A DNA stretch of 64,000 nt, from NCBI RefSeq assembly GCF_031085175.1, contig NZ_JAVHUY010000008.1, positions 186,001 through 250,000 of the forward strand, given 5' to 3'. The stretch's first letter is position 1; each line of letters starts with the position of its first letter. Positions 18,829 through 28,643 of this stretch are shown here, one piece after another. Both the position numbers and the translations under genes were made by a program. The notes beneath the pieces were generated by a model that did not search any database, had not been told where the DNA came from, and worked only from the letters and a program-made list of their open reading frames with translations. The DNA comes from Phytohabitans maris (lineage in GTDB: Bacteria; Actinomycetota; Actinomycetes; Mycobacteriales; Micromonosporaceae).

Positions 18829-18845
18829 GGGCCGGACACCGGCCC
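18829..18845 (-). terminator. GC hairpin after the PQQ dehydrogenase gene
   Basis: GGGCCGG and CCGGCCC flank a 3-base loop, 12 bases past the stop codon of the minus-strand gene ending at 18857. There is no U-tract, as is common for actinomycete hairpin terminators. Confidence 0.45.
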
Positions 18846-18856
18846 GGGTCAGGCGG

Positions 18857-19954
18857 TCAGGGGGTTACCCGCAGGATCATGTCGTAGTCGGGGGCGGCGT
18901 GGCCGTTGGTCAGTACCCACAGCGAGCCGTCCGGGGCCGGCGTGACCTGCCGCAGTCGGCCGTACTTCCCGGTCAGCAGCTGCTCCGCCGACGAGCCGTC
19001 GGTGTTGATCCGGTAGAGCCGCTCCCCGCGCAGGCAGGCGATCCAGATCCGGCCGTCGTGGTAGGCGATCCCGCTGGGTGAGGCGTCGGCCGGCTTCCAC
19101 GTCGCGATCGGGTCGGTGAACTCCGGTTCCCCGCCGGTGCCCTCCACCTCCGGCCAGCCGTAGTTGGCGCCGGGCTCGATCCGGTCGAGCTCGTCGAGCT
19201 TGTGGTGGCCGAAGTCGGAGGCGTAGAGCTGGCCGGTCTCGTCCCAGGCGATTCCCTGCGGGTCGCGCAGCCCCCAGCTGTACACCGGTGAGCCGTCGAT
19301 CGGGTTGCCCGGTGCGGGTTTCCCGTCCGGTGTGACCCGGAGGATCTTGCCGCCCAGGTCGTTGCGATCCTGGGCCTTGGGACGGTCGTCGGCCTCGCCG
19401 GTGGTCACGTAGAGCATGCCGTCCGGACCGAACCTGATCCGCCCTCCATTGTGGATTTCGCCCGGGGTGATGCCGGTCAGGATCGGCTCGAGCGGGGCCG
19501 GCGAGTCCAGCCGTAGCCGGCTGACCCGGTCGTCCCGCTCGGTGGTGTGGAAGATGTAGATCCAGCCGTCCCGCTGATAGGTGGGGGAGACCGCGACCCC
19601 CTGCAGCCCGCCCTGGACCGGATGGGCGATCTCGGTGATGGTCCGGACCTCGGTGACCTGCCCGTCCGCGGTGACCCTCCGTAGGCGGCCGCTCTCCCGC
19701 TCGGTGACCACCGCCGACCCGTCCGGCAGGAAAGCCAGGTCGAACGGCATGCGCAGCCCGCGCGCGATCGGCTCCACGGCCGCCGGCTCCACGACCGGGG
19801 CGTCACGCACGGTCGGGCGGGCCCACCAGCCGTAGAAGGAACCGTAGGAGTAGATCCCGACGGCGGTCGCCGCGACCGCCACCACCAGCAGACCGGTCAA
19901 GCCGAACACGAGGATCCGCCGCCACCGCACGCGGTGATCATAAACGTCCTCCAC
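18857..19954 (-). CDS. Membrane-anchored PQQ-dependent sugar dehydrogenase-like protein
   Basis: The 365-residue protein starts with a basic stretch and one hydrophobic anchor (about residues 13-35), then a six-bladed beta-propeller of the glucose/sorbosone dehydrogenase family. Family marks visible are ARGLRMPFDLAFLPDG, GLQGVAVSPTY, the HNGGRIRFGPDGMLYV strand with its active-site His region, GDLGGK-like DLGGKILRV, WGLRDPQGIAWD and ANYGWPEVEG. Such proteins oxidise aldoses outside the membrane with PQQ or act as lectin-like binders. The start is uncertain: GTG 19954 gives the longest frame, while GTG 19930 lies closer to the anchor and has GGAGGA upstream, though 16 bases away. Confidence 0.85.
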   Translation of the reverse strand: MEDVYDHRVRWRRILVFGLTGLLVVAVAATAVGIYSYGSFYGWWARPTVRDAPVVEPAAVEPIARGLRMPFDLAFLPDGSAVVTERESGRLRRVTADGQVTEVRTITEIAHPVQGGLQGVAVSPTYQRDGWIYIFHTTERDDRVSRLRLDSPAPLEPILTGITPGEIHNGGRIRFGPDGMLYVTTGEADDRPKAQDRNDLGGKILRVTPDGKPAPGNPIDGSPVYSWGLRDPQGIAWDETGQLYASDFGHHKLDELDRIEPGANYGWPEVEGTGGEPEFTDPIATWKPADASPSGIAYHDGRIWIACLRGERLYRINTDGSSAEQLLTGKYGRLRQVTPAPDGSLWVLTNGHAAPDYDMILRVTP

Positions 19955-20156
19955 GCGCCCTTGGGATCGACGACCATCGTTGAGATAGGGCGTGGCGTCG
20001 CCGCCTCCGGGCCCCGGGCCAGGCGGATCTTCGGGCCGCTGGCCGCCGTCGACGTGACGTTCGTCCGTCGGTCATGTCGACGCCGCCACGAAACCCGCAA
20101 GAGTTCACCGGCGCTCGCCGGCCCGCCTCCGCCGGCGGGTGGGGGCGGTCGAGGTG

Positions 20157-20178
20157 CTGTACCTACTGGTATGTACAG
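20157..20178. promoter_or_regulatory. 22-bp palindromic operator of the TetR-gap unit
   Basis: CTGTACCTACTGGTATGTACAG is a near-perfect palindrome with one mismatched pair and a 2-base centre. It overlaps the first in-frame ATG (20171) and ends 8 bases before the preferred ATG (20186) of the TetR gene. This is where an autoregulatory TetR operator is expected. Confidence 0.65.
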
Positions 20179-20185
20179 TGAGGCG

Positions 20186-21795
<1,610 letters not shown>

Positions 21796-21932
21796 CGCCC
21801 GGACCACGCCCGCGCCGGATCGCACCCGCGCGCGGATGTTGGCCGCCGGGCTGCCCGTGCGTGCTGGGCTACGCCGACTTCGAGGCACAGAACCTTCGGT
21901 GGCACGGGCGGGAGGTGTGGGCGGTGCACGGT

Positions 21933-22673
21933 TCAGCCGGCCACCGGCGCCGGCGTGTGTACGGCGGGCGGCGCCTGGTCCAACGCCCGCCGGCGCACGC
22001 CGCGGACGAGCAGGTAGCCGACCATCCAGAACTCGCCGACGGAGGCGGGGTACGCGAGTGCCTCGGCGACGACGTGCGCGTCCGGGGCGAGGTACCGGAC
22101 GAACGCGCTGAGCACGTACCCGACACCGCCACCGACGAGGATCCAGCCCAGGACGCGGGGCATCCAGCCGGACCGCAGCACGCACCAGCCCATGGGGATG
22201 AGCCACAGGCCGAAGAAGAGTGCCCCGACGCCCCACAGGCCGTTGCTGACCAGGTACAGGACCTGGACGTTCGCGGCCGCGTCGCCGACCGGGTCGACCG
22301 ATACCTCGACCGCCGTGGCCAGCAGGGCCGCGCTCACCAGGCCCACGACCGAGTTGACCAGGCCGAACGCGGCGATCCCGCTCGCGGCGAAGGAGTCCAC
22401 GCCGCGAAACAGGCGATAGAACCAGACGGCGGCGAGGGTCTGGGTGACGACCATGCCCAGCTCGAAGGCGACGCCGGCGCGGGCGAGCGACTCGTGCGCG
22501 ACCAGGTTGGCCAGCGTCGCCTGGGCGTCGTCGGCGGCGAAGAGCCGCGGGCGGATGATCAGGAACCCGAGTACGCCGGTGATGGCGACGCCCAGGTAGA
22601 ACAGCCCGGTCACGCGGGCGGTACGAGTCAGCGCGTGCTCTCGATCGGAGCGGGGGCGTGGAGGGGTTCGCAT
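21933..22673 (-). CDS. DUF4386 family membrane protein
   Basis: This 246-residue integral membrane protein begins RTPPRPRSDRE and then has six to seven hydrophobic segments, with the DUF4386 pattern RTARVTGLFYLGVAITGVLG near residue 20 and GWMPRVLGWILVGGGVGYV near 180. The ATG at 22671-22673 has AAGGAG seven bases upstream and is preferred over the open frame to 22748. Function of the family is unknown; members are common next to regulators in actinomycetes. Two further DUF4386-type genes lie at 40415-41868. Confidence 0.85.
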   Translation of the reverse strand: MRTPPRPRSDREHALTRTARVTGLFYLGVAITGVLGFLIIRPRLFAADDAQATLANLVAHESLARAGVAFELGMVVTQTLAAVWFYRLFRGVDSFAASGIAAFGLVNSVVGLVSAALLATAVEVSVDPVGDAAANVQVLYLVSNGLWGVGALFFGLWLIPMGWCVLRSGWMPRVLGWILVGGGVGYVLSAFVRYLAPDAHVVAEALAYPASVGEFWMVGYLLVRGVRRRALDQAPPAVHTPAPVAG

Positions 22674-22715
22674 GAGCTCTCCTTGATTCGAATGCCTGGG
22701 ACCATGTACAGAAAA

Positions 22716-22757
22716 CTTGACATGTCGAAGGTAAAACAGCCCCGACATGGTGTCAAG
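22716..22757 (-). promoter_or_regulatory. Promoter with inverted repeat for the DUF4386 gene
   Basis: On the minus strand TTGACA (22751-22756) is 17 bases from TACCTT (22728-22733), a good vegetative promoter. The inverted repeat CTTGACATGTCG (22716-22727) with CGACATGGTGTCAAG (22743-22757) frames the same region, so a repressor or activator site overlaps the -35 box. Confidence 0.5.
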
Positions 22758-22881
22758 AATCCTTAACTCGACCTGGGGTTGGCTCGTACACCGCGATCGG
22801 CCAGACGCGGACGGCGGCCGGCGCGCTGCCGGCGCCGCATCCTCGCTACGCTCAACGGCGGGCAGCGAGAGGAGCGGGTCA

Positions 22882-23283
22882 ATGAGCGGTGTCGGGAGTC
22901 TGAGTGGCGTCGCGCTCGAGTGTCCCGATCCCGCCGCGCTCGCCGACTTCTACAGCCGGGTCACCGGCTGGCCGATCGTGTACGCCGACCCGGACTGGTA
23001 CTCCGTCGGCGAGAGCCAGGACGCTGACCTGCACCTGTCGTTTCAACGGGCGCCCGGCTACCAGCCACCGACCTGGCCCGACCCGGCCTCGTCGATGCAG
23101 CTTCACCTCCACTTCCGGGTCGACGACCTGGACGCGGCGGAAAACGCGGTCCTCGCCCTGGGCGCCGCCCGGCTTGACCACCAAGCGAGCCCGACCCGGC
23201 ACCGGGTCTTCGCCGACCCGGCGGGCCACCCGTTCTGCCTGTGTCCCCGGCCGGGTCGGACCTCCGTCGAGTCCGCCGGGTAG
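22882..23283 (+). CDS. VOC (glyoxalase-fold) protein
   Basis: The 133-residue protein is a single-subunit VOC family member. It has LSGVALECPDPAALADFYSR at the N terminus, a repeated second half starting MQLHLHFRVDDLDAAE near residue 73, and the C-terminal VFADPAGHPFCLCP. This is the actinobacterial VOC group often annotated glyoxalase or bleomycin-resistance-like; the metal ligand pattern is incomplete and substrate cannot be assigned. ATG 22882 is preceded by GAGAGGAG. The gene is transcribed away from the DUF4386 gene. Confidence 0.85.
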   Translation: MSGVGSLSGVALECPDPAALADFYSRVTGWPIVYADPDWYSVGESQDADLHLSFQRAPGYQPPTWPDPASSMQLHLHFRVDDLDAAENAVLALGAARLDHQASPTRHRVFADPAGHPFCLCPRPGRTSVESAG

Positions 23284-23384
23284 ATCCGGACGGTCCGGCT
23301 GCCGGCCCCCGGCCGGGCGCCCCTTCCGGATACCGCTGGCCGCGCACGGCAAGCCGCACCCGTGAGGTGGTCCCGGTGCCCCGG

Positions 23385-24248
23385 TTACGGGCGCAGGTCG
23401 GTCCTGGCGTCGCCGGTGGCCGGATCGTAGGGGTAGGAGAGGTGCTGGTGGGTCATCAGCCAGGCGCCGTCTCCGCGCTGGAAGACGCGGGTTCCGCGGG
23501 ACCAGCTCTCCACGGCCTGGCCGTCGGCGGGTTCGACCCGGATGTGGTTGAGGCCCCAGGCGACGGCGAGATCGCCGTCGACCAGGATTCTCAGGTCGGG
23601 AACGGTCCAGGTGACGGTGCCGTCGCCGGCCGCGTCGAGTCCGGCCGCGCAGACTTCGCGGACGGCTCGGATGCCGACGTGCCGCAGCGGCTGGTCGTGT
23701 TCGTACGAGACGACGTCGTCGGCGATGGGGGCCATCAGGCCGTCGAGGTCCTTGGCGGCGGTGCTGTCGAACCAGCGCTGGTGCAGCCGGCGCAGGTCCC
23801 GCTCGGCGGCGGTGCGGTCCCGGTCGGGCGCGGGCCGCGCCGCGGTGGCGGCGTCGGCGAGCGGGAAGGAGTGGTGCTCGTGGACGACGACCCACCGGCC
23901 GTCCCGCTTGCGCAGACCCAACGTCAGCCGCAGTCGGTTGCCGGGATCGTCGGCGAGGTCCCGCTCGGTGCCGCAGCGCAGCAGGGCGTACGCGAACGCG
24001 ACGTCGTCACCGGCGGTGACGTCCAGCGACTCGATCTCGAACACGGCGCCCCGCGCCTGCCACTGGAAGAACGGCGGCCAGGTCTCGCGGTAGGCGTCCA
24101 GGCCACGCACCCCCTGATGCGGTGGCGGCACGTCGAACATCACGATGTCCTCGGCGTGGTCGGCGAGCACCGCGGTGAGATCGCCGCGGTGGACCGCCCG
24201 CGCCCAGCGTTCGATCAGGGTGCGGATCTGCTCCTCGTCGGTACCCAT
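23385..24248 (-). CDS. Tandem SnoaL/NTF2-like protein
   Basis: The 287-residue protein contains two SnoaL-like (NTF2 fold) domains. Domain one covers residues about 5-128, with IRTLIERWARAVHRGD, then the strand YRETWPPFFQWQ and WVVVHEHHSFPL. Domain two covers about 140-280, with LRRLHQRWFDSTAAKD and WLMTHQHLSYPY. The repeat of ALIERWxxAxxxxD and VHEHxS/THQHxS at the domain ends supports an internal duplication. Such domains act as small-molecule isomerases, cyclases or binders. It lies 39 bases downstream of the sigma-factor gene on the same strand, whose product also ends in a SnoaL domain. Confidence 0.85.
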   Translation of the reverse strand: MGTDEEQIRTLIERWARAVHRGDLTAVLADHAEDIVMFDVPPPHQGVRGLDAYRETWPPFFQWQARGAVFEIESLDVTAGDDVAFAYALLRCGTERDLADDPGNRLRLTLGLRKRDGRWVVVHEHHSFPLADAATAARPAPDRDRTAAERDLRRLHQRWFDSTAAKDLDGLMAPIADDVVSYEHDQPLRHVGIRAVREVCAAGLDAAGDGTVTWTVPDLRILVDGDLAVAWGLNHIRVEPADGQAVESWSRGTRVFQRGDGAWLMTHQHLSYPYDPATGDARTDLRP

Positions 24249-24287
24249 GGTCTGCTCCGTCCTCGTTGGTTGACGTGTCCGTCAGGA

Positions 24288-25310
24288 CTACAACCCGGGC
24301 CGGTCCGCAAACTCATCGCGAGTCAGGCGGTCCGGCAGGCCGAAGGCCGGGAAGTCGGCGTCCAGGAACGAGACCACCTCGGCCACCTGCCGCCCGCGCA
24401 GCGCCAGCAGGTCCAGGCCGGCCGGGACGTACGCGCCCCGCTGGTCGCTCCACAGGTACGTGCCGAACGCGAGCTGGCCGTTCGCCCGCGCGGGCAGGAA
24501 CCGCCAGCGATGCCGCGGCACCGCGTCGACCAGGAACCCGCGGATGTCCGCCCGGCCGGCGTACCAGGTCGTCAGCGGCGGCATCGAGTACCGCGCGTCC
24601 TTCGCCAGCATCGCCACGATGGCGTCGACGTCGCCCGCCTCCCACGCCGCCATGTACCGCCGGGCCAACTCCCGTTGTGCCGCGTCGCCGAGCGTCCTGA
24701 GGGTCTGCCGCTGGCTGGGGTCCGGGCACAGTTCGGCGACCGCCTTGCGGGCCCGCTGCAGAGCGCTGTTGACCGCGGCGGCCGTGGTGTCCAACACGTC
24801 GGCGACCTCGCCGGCGGCGTACCCGAGCACGTCGCGCAGCAGCAGCACCGCCCGCTGCGACGCCGACAGGTGCTGCAGGGCGGCGACGAACGCCAACTCC
24901 ACGCTCTCCCGCGCGACGGCGCGGGCTTCCGGGCTCAACCGCTCGGTCCAGCCCATCAGCTGATCCGGGTACGGCTCCAGCCACGCCGCCTCGGCCAGCG
25001 GCGCCCCCGCCGGGCTCAGGTCGGTGGGCAGCTCCCGCCGCCCCCGCCGCTCGATGATCGTCAACGACCGGTTCGTGGCGATCTTGTACAGCCACGGCCG
25101 GATCGACCCGTGATCCTCGAACCGCTCCAGGCCACGCCACGCCCGGTCCAGGGTCTCCTGCACCGCGTCCTCCGCGTCGTGCGTCGACCCCAGCATCCGG
25201 TAGCAGTGCGCGCGTAGCTCGTCCCGCAGCGGCCCCACCAGACGGCCGAACGCGTCGCCGTCACCCGCCCGCGCCGCCACCAACAACCGCGCCGCGGCAG
25301 ACTCGCCCAT
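24288..25310 (-). CDS. Sigma-70 factor with C-terminal SnoaL domain (TIGR02960-like)
   Basis: The 340-residue protein is an RNA polymerase sigma factor of the SigX5/TIGR02960 kind. Region 2 shows [19 protein letters not shown] and [13 protein letters not shown] in residues about 28-85. Region 4 shows [34 protein letters not shown] near 155-195. The remaining 120 residues are a SnoaL-like domain ([19 protein letters not shown] to the C terminus). Family members regulate their activity through this domain rather than a separate anti-sigma factor. I chose ATG 25310 by family alignment; upstream in-frame ATGs lack ribosome sites. The downstream tandem-SnoaL gene is a likely operon partner. Confidence 0.88.
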   Translation of the reverse strand: MGESAAARLLVAARAGDGDAFGRLVGPLRDELRAHCYRMLGSTHDAEDAVQETLDRAWRGLERFEDHGSIRPWLYKIATNRSLTIIERRGRRELPTDLSPAGAPLAEAAWLEPYPDQLMGWTERLSPEARAVARESVELAFVAALQHLSASQRAVLLLRDVLGYAAGEVADVLDTTAAAVNSALQRARKAVAELCPDPSQRQTLRTLGDAAQRELARRYMAAWEAGDVDAIVAMLAKDARYSMPPLTTWYAGRADIRGFLVDAVPRHRWRFLPARANGQLAFGTYLWSDQRGAYVPAGLDLLALRGRQVAEVVSFLDADFPAFGLPDRLTRDEFADRPGL

Positions 25311-25384
25311 CCGATTCGAACCGCCCCCGCGGCCGCCGGCATAGCCCATCACCGCGAGGCTACGCCACACACCCCGGCTCCGCG

Positions 25385-25922
25385 GCGGAGGGCTTCGCCG
25401 CGGCCACCATCGAGCTCCCCGGGAGCGGTGACCGGCCCCGCTGCGCCGCCGCCGACCAGGCCCGCGCCGACCTGCGCGGGGCGCTGGCGGCCGGTGAGCC
25501 GGTCGACGACGAGATCGTGGACCGGCTCGTGCTCCCGCTGGTCGACACGGCGGTCCCGGAGTGGCGGGCCACCCTGGACGCCCTCCTTTCGCTGCCCGGG
25601 ATCGGCGGCCCGGTCGGGTACGCGGGAGGGGTGATCGCCATCGGCATCCGGCTGGCGGTGGTCGAGCCGCGCGTCTCGGCCGCCCTCCTGTTCGCCGGGA
25701 GTTTCGTGCCCCGTGCCCTGTTCGAGGAGGCCCGGCAGGTCACCATTCCGCTGCACGTTGCAGTGGGACGACGAGGGAAACGACCGGCAGCTGGCCCTGG
25801 ACCTGTTCGACGCCTTCGGCTCCACGGAGAAGACGCTGCACGCCAACATGGGCGGGCACACCGGCGTCCCGTGGTTCGAGGGGGACGCCGGAAACCGGTT
25901 CTTCGCCCGACACCTGACGTGA
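25385..25922 (+). pseudogene. Alpha/beta hydrolase relic, paralogue of the gene at 45773
   Basis: Two plus-strand frames match the hydrolase at 45773-46504 in order. The first covers [17 protein letters not shown], then [24 protein letters not shown] and VTIPLHV. A shift near 25757-25762 leads into LQWDDEGNDRQLALDLFDAFGS and TEKTLHAN, ending FFARHLT at 25922. The intact gene has GFAVAAVDVPNHGDRPR and LVQWDDE, SLALFDAFGS, AEKTLHAN and FFTRHLD at the same places. The N-terminal 65 or so residues, including the oxyanion loop, are missing, and the serine elbow (GYWGVSLG in the intact copy) reads [10 protein letters not shown]. It is therefore a dead copy. Confidence 0.8.
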
Positions 25923-26010
25923 GGCCGGCGCGAGGTCGGCCGGACCACCAGTCCACCCACCCGTGCGGCGGCTCGTCGCTGTTGGCCGGTTGGAGGCGGG
26001 GGAGCGGGGC

Positions 26011-26856
26011 GTGGTGGAATCCGAGGTTGTGGACGACAGCACGCTGGTGGAGCTCGGCGAGCGGCTGGTGTCGGTCGGCGGGGTGGTGGCGGTCGTGCTT
26101 GGCGGTAGCCGCGCCCGCGGCACCCACCGCCCCGATTCGGATTTCGACCTGGGTCTGTACTACCGCGGCGCGCTCGACGTGGCGGCGTTGCGGGAGCTGG
26201 CGGGGCGGGTGGCCGACGAGCCGGTCGAGGTGACGGCGCCGGGCGGTTGGGGACCGTGGGTCGACGGCGGCGGCTGGCTGACTGTCCAGGGTCGGCGGGT
26301 GGACTGGATCTACCGCGATGTCGACCGGGTGCACCGGGTGTGGGACGACTGCCGGGCCGGCCGCTACGAGGTCGGGTTCCAGGTTGGCCATCCGCTGGGC
26401 TTCTACTCGCATGCCTACGCCGGGGAGGTGGCATTGTGCCGGGTGCTCGCCGACCCCAGCGGGGAGGTCGCCGACCTGCGGGCGCAGACCCGGCGGTACC
26501 CGGCGGCGCTGGGGGAGGCGCTCGTGGACGGGTTGTGGGAGGCGGACTTCGCGCTGCGGCTGGCCCGCTACGGCGCGGACGGCGCCGACCCGACATACGC
26601 GGCCGGGTGCCTGTTTCGCGCTGTGGGCGTGGCCTGCCACGCGCTGCACGGCCGGGCCCGTCGATGGCTGATCAACGAGAAAGGCATGGTGGCATCGGCG
26701 GCCGGGCTGCCGATCGCACCACCGGGCTTCGCCGAAGGTGTCCAGAGGCTGCTCGGCGAGATCGGGCAGTCGCCACCGCGGATCACCCAGACGACCTCGC
26801 AGGCACACACAATGCTGGCTGGAGTGCGCGCCGCCCTCGCCCATCCTCCGCGGTGA
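26011..26856 (+). CDS. Nucleotidyltransferase-domain protein
   Basis: The 281-residue protein begins with a minimal nucleotidyltransferase core: VVLGGSRARGTHRPDSDFDLGLYY near residues 30-53, the G-S-x-A-x-G...S-D-x-D signature, and a third acidic strand VDWIYRDVDRV near 105. The C-terminal half is helical and resembles the substrate-recognition part of aminoglycoside-type and DUF4037-like enzymes. Family members transfer AMP or another nucleotide to small molecules or tRNA-like substrates. I chose GTG 26011, which has GGAG six bases upstream, over the open frame to 25963. The gene stands alone and the acceptor substrate is unknown. Confidence 0.82.
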   Translation: MVESEVVDDSTLVELGERLVSVGGVVAVVLGGSRARGTHRPDSDFDLGLYYRGALDVAALRELAGRVADEPVEVTAPGGWGPWVDGGGWLTVQGRRVDWIYRDVDRVHRVWDDCRAGRYEVGFQVGHPLGFYSHAYAGEVALCRVLADPSGEVADLRAQTRRYPAALGEALVDGLWEADFALRLARYGADGADPTYAAGCLFRAVGVACHALHGRARRWLINEKGMVASAAGLPIAPPGFAEGVQRLLGEIGQSPPRITQTTSQAHTMLAGVRAALAHPPR

Positions 26857-26924
26857 CGCGGCTGTCACACCCCGAGGAGAACTCGCCACGCCCCCTCCTG
26901 AGCACGAGCCTCGTGCGGGACGCG

Positions 26925-27476
26925 CTACGCGGGACGCCCGTCGGCGAGCCACCGGGCGAGGCCGCGCAGCCCGACCGCCCACCGCCCGAGGTCGGTGACC
27001 TCCGCGTGCTCGGTGACGACGGTGAGCAACTCGGCCACCGCCTCGTCCGGCCGCTGGGCGTCGTTGAGGGTCAGGGCGCGGAAGACGCGGACGGAATCGG
27101 AGCCGGGGAACTGGCCGCGGGCGCGGTCGAGCACCGCCAGGGACTCGTCCAGCTCGCCGAGCCACCGCAGCGTGCTGGCGTACTGGCACAGGCACCGGCG
27201 CAGCACGTCGCCGTCCAGGCCGAGGGCGAGCGCCCGCTCGTAGTAGCCGCGGGCGGTCTCTTCCTGGCCCGCGGTGTCGTAGGCCCCGCCCACCTCGTAC
27301 AGCACGACGGGATGGTCTGGGTGCTCGGCGAGCAGCGCCTGGAAGTAGGCGATCGTCGGCGCCATGTCGGCCCGGTCGCGCTGGTCGTAGCCGCGCTGGA
27401 TCGCCTCGGCCAGTTCGGGCGTCACGTCGGTCGCCACCGCGGCAACCCCCTGCCACGATCCGGAAGATCGATTCAC
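26925..27476 (-). CDS. Tetratricopeptide repeat protein
   Basis: The 183-residue protein is built of helix pairs with TPR character. Segments such as PVVLYEVGGAYDTAGQEETARGYYERALAL and ASTLRWLGELDESLAVLDRARGQFP carry the W/L-G-Y-A-F-P spacing of TPR units, about three in residues 35-150. No enzymatic motif or signal peptide is present, so a cytoplasmic protein-protein adaptor is the natural inference. It is convergent with the nucleotidyltransferase gene and faces a 700-base non-coding stretch upstream. Confidence 0.75.
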   Translation of the reverse strand: MNRSSGSWQGVAAVATDVTPELAEAIQRGYDQRDRADMAPTIAYFQALLAEHPDHPVVLYEVGGAYDTAGQEETARGYYERALALGLDGDVLRRCLCQYASTLRWLGELDESLAVLDRARGQFPGSDSVRVFRALTLNDAQRPDEAVAELLTVVTEHAEVTDLGRWAVGLRGLARWLADGRPA

Positions 27477-27539
27477 CCTACCGCAGCCCCGTCCGCGGTC
27501 CGCGGATCGTGGAGAGCTACCCGCACCAAACCCCGATTC

Positions 27540-27576
27540 GGGCTACCGCGACGTCCGCGGTGGTCCGGACCGTTGC
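27540..27576. repeat. 37-bp dispersed repeat, copy 1
   Basis: It begins GGGCTACCGCGACGT and ends GGTCCGGACCGTTGC, and matches 30046-30082 at 34 of 37 positions. The 3' half contains the perfect palindrome GGTCCGGACC. Both copies are outside genes. Confidence 0.75.
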
Positions 27577-27604
27577 TCCCGCGGCCTCACCCTCCGCGGG
27601 CCGC

Positions 27605-27652
27605 GATCGTGGTACTCCGGTGCCCCTCCGAGGGCACCTAGATACCACGATC
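27605..27652. repeat. 48-bp two-storey palindrome, copy 1
   Basis: Outer arms GATCGTGGTA and TACCACGATC enclose inner arms GGTGCCC and GGGCACC around a 6-base loop. The same outer arms, length and inner GTGCCC/GGGCAC stem recur at 59306-59353, where the spacer bases differ but pairing is kept. Confidence 0.85.
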
Positions 27653-28020
27653 TCAACGCCCGCCCGGTGCTCGTCGGCCAGACCGACCGGGAGGAGGGTG
27701 ACCAGCGGTGGAGGGTCAGGCCGCCGGAGCGACGGTCCGGACCCTATCTCGCTCGTCCTGATTTTGATCAAGGCCATCGATCACCGGCCTCACCCTCCGC
27801 GACCGGCGATCTCACCCCGGCCCCTGCGGGGAGCCGGCGGCCGTGCGTCCACGGCACCTCTCCACCCCGGCCGCGGCCGGAGGTGGACGTGTGTGTGCGG
27901 GAAGCTCTCGACCTGCCCCGTCTGTGCGTGCGGCCCATGGCTTACCGCGCATGCGCCGCGCCGGTGAGCGCGGCTTCGGCGCTGGGGTGGGCTTGTGTCG
28001 CGGGTCCGGCAGCGGAGGCC

Positions 28021-28062
28021 GGGGCTTTCGGCGAGCGCCAAGCTCGCCGCCGAAAGCACCCC
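28021..28062. repeat. Long GC hairpin in non-coding DNA
   Basis: GCTTTCGGCGAGC (28024-28036) pairs with GCTCGCCGCCGAAAGC (28042-28057) with a bulge, across a 5-base loop; flanking GGGG and CCCC can extend it. The strand and function are unclear. It lies between two divergently read TPR genes. Confidence 0.5.
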
Positions 28063-28181
28063 AAGAAACGCTCCGCTGCGCTCCACGTTTCCCCGGGGAC
28101 CCCGCGCATGCGGTCTACAGCCGGCGGCGTGGACCGGGGCAAGAATCCAAAAGCTGGACGCGCCGCCCGACCCCGGAGGCT

Positions 28182-28643
28182 CTACTCGGCGGTCAGCTGC
28201 CGCGCCAGCCGATCCAGGCCGTCCTTGATCAGCTGCCCGTACCCGTCATCGCCAAGCGCGCCGATCCCCGCCCGCGCCCGTTGGAGGTGCTCCCGGGCCC
28301 GGCCGAGATCACCGAGCTTGCGGTAGCAGTCGGCCAGGTTGAGGTGCAACGACGGATACAGGCCGGACACGGACAGCGTCACCCCCGCTTGTGCCACCCG
28401 GTCGTCGGTGAGCAGGTCGGCCGCCGCCAGGGCGCGCTGATCCCAGATCAGCTCCTGGTGGACGTCGTCCTGTACATCAGCCATCGAGTGCGCGAGCACG
28501 CAGACGTGCAGCGGATCCCCCTGCTCTCCGCCGATCTCCTCCCAGATCCGCGCGAACACGTCGCGAGCGGCGTCACGCTGGCCCTGACCATGGTGCAGCT
28601 CGACCCCCTGGCCGATGCGAGCGACCGTTGGATCGGTGATCAT
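28182..28643 (-). CDS. TPR-like protein of unknown function
   Basis: The 153-residue protein begins MITDPTVARIGQGVELHHGQG and continues with helical repeats such as RDVFARIWEEIGGEQGDPLHVCVLAHSMAD and LYPSLHLNLADCYRKLGDLGRAREHLQRA, the latter a clear TPR unit near residues 98-130. Similar short proteins are widespread in actinomycetes and have no assigned role. There is no signal peptide. It begins at ATG 28641-28643 and has no same-strand neighbour close enough to form an operon. Confidence 0.7.
   Translation of the reverse strand: MITDPTVARIGQGVELHHGQGQRDAARDVFARIWEEIGGEQGDPLHVCVLAHSMADVQDDVHQELIWDQRALAAADLLTDDRVAQAGVTLSVSGLYPSLHLNLADCYRKLGDLGRAREHLQRARAGIGALGDDGYGQLIKDGLDRLARQLTAE

Larger units (their letters stand above)
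27477..28181. other. Gene-free stretch with repeats and hairpins
   Basis: About 700 bases hold no coding frame I can support. They contain one copy of a 37-bp repeat (27540-27576), one copy of a 48-bp palindrome (27605-27652) and a long hairpin at 28021-28062. Short translated frames here have the Arg/Pro/Ala composition of random GC-rich DNA. Confidence 0.6.

Noticed and set aside
27605-27652. Terminal inverted repeat of an insertion sequence.
   Set aside because: The palindrome is self-contained, no transposase gene lies between or beside the copies, and the two copies are 32 kb apart with ordinary genes between.
27477-28181. Possible RNA gene or CRISPR array in the 700-base non-coding stretch.
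   Set aside because: No regularly spaced identical repeats, no tRNA or rRNA-like cloverleaf; only two dispersed repeats and isolated hairpins.
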